DNA from: Acidobacteriota bacterium
GTDB lineage: Bacteria > Acidobacteriota > Terriglobia > UBA7540
Direction: 5' to 3'
NCBI GenBank assembly: GCA_021828225.1
Contig: JAKASH010000199.1
Span: 1-6,130 of the forward strand
Length of the DNA: 6,130 nt
The position numbers and the translations under genes are program-made. Under the pieces are notes generated by a model. That model was not told the DNA's origin. It saw nothing but the letters and a program-made list of their open reading frames with translations, and made no database searches. Below are positions 5,972 to 6,130 of the stretch, piece after piece; within the stretch, counting starts at the first letter, position 1, and every line of letters begins with the position of its first letter.

Positions 5972-6130
5972 ATGTCCAGAATACGTTTAGCTATTGACAA
6001 GCAACAACTGAGGAAAGAAATGCGCGAAGAATGGGACAATTGCGCGCATGGACAGTGGAGACACTATATCTGGGCAGAGGCTGCGGATTCCGAAAAATCC
6101 TTTCGAGCTTCAGTACAGCGCGAGTACAAG
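5972..6130 (+). CDS. N-terminal fragment, possible class I SAM-dependent methyltransferase (3' end outside window)
   Basis: The frame from ATG 5972 stays open for 53 codons to the last base, so the gene is cut by the window edge. The stretch from M17 reads MREEWDN.A...WRHYI and continues SEKSFRASVQREYK. This resembles the leader helix of a group of SAM-dependent methyltransferases whose N-terminus reads roughly M-R-x-x-W-(x)2-A, then YYI, then a 'D/S-E-x-x-F-x-x-S' segment before the SAM-binding fold. The SAM site itself would lie beyond the window, so the function is inferred from a weak leader match. The longest ATG frame is reported; the internal ATG 6020 has a much better Shine-Dalgarno sequence and may be the true start. 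Position after a glycosyltransferase fits a glycan-modifying or sugar-methylating gene in the same locus. Confidence 0.5.
   Translation, partial: MSRIRLAIDKQQLRKEMREEWDNCAHGQWRHYIWAEAADSEKSFRASVQREYK
6010..6014 (+). promoter_or_regulatory. Shine-Dalgarno sequence before ATG 6020
   Basis: GAGGA at 6010-6014, in the purine-rich run GAGGAAAGAA, lies 5 nt before the in-frame ATG at 6020. It is the clearest ribosome-binding site seen before any start in the window and favours 6020 over 5972 (whose upstream GGAAG is only 2 nt away) for the terminal gene. Confidence 0.45.

Overview
The window most resembles a chromosomal segment of an acidobacterium (Acidobacteriota). This rests on moderate GC, a secreted beta-sandwich protein with a carboxypeptidase-regulatory-like domain (a domain abundant in that phylum), and -10 boxes placed 6-9 nt in front of ATG codons. 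The taxonomic call is inference; no marker gene is present to prove it.

Layout. Positions 1-126 hold the last 41 codons of a (+) gene resembling the C-terminus of DUF4139 proteins. A (+) GNAT acetyltransferase follows (168-626). It converges, with a 27-nt gap, on queA (654-1739, -), which encodes the epoxyqueuosine-forming step of tRNA queuosine synthesis. A 100-bp divergent region with two outward-facing -10 boxes separates queA from an rlmI-type 23S rRNA methyltransferase gene (1840-3006, +). Next is a secreted three-part beta-sandwich protein of unknown function (3046-4224, +). The 533-bp stretch 4225-4757 has no intact gene. It carries a promoter-like copy of the element in front of the secreted gene and the decayed C-terminal half of a CE4 (NodB-type) polysaccharide deacetylase. 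A family 2 glycosyltransferase (4758-5807, +) follows. After a poorly explained 164 bp, an open frame runs off the window edge (5972-6130, +) and may be the start of a SAM-dependent methyltransferase.

Functional reading. The left half is housekeeping RNA modification (tRNA queuosine and 23S rRNA methylation) next to a small acetyltransferase. The right half looks like the edge of a surface-polysaccharide locus (deacetylase remnant, glycosyltransferase, possible methyltransferase) that has been partly eroded.

The two most useful observations are the deacetylase pseudogene, which no intact open frame reveals, and the repeated -10-to-ATG spacing that suggests leaderless transcription. I found no tRNA, rRNA, CRISPR array, insertion sequence or convincing intrinsic terminator, and no evidence for a wholly new multi-gene system.
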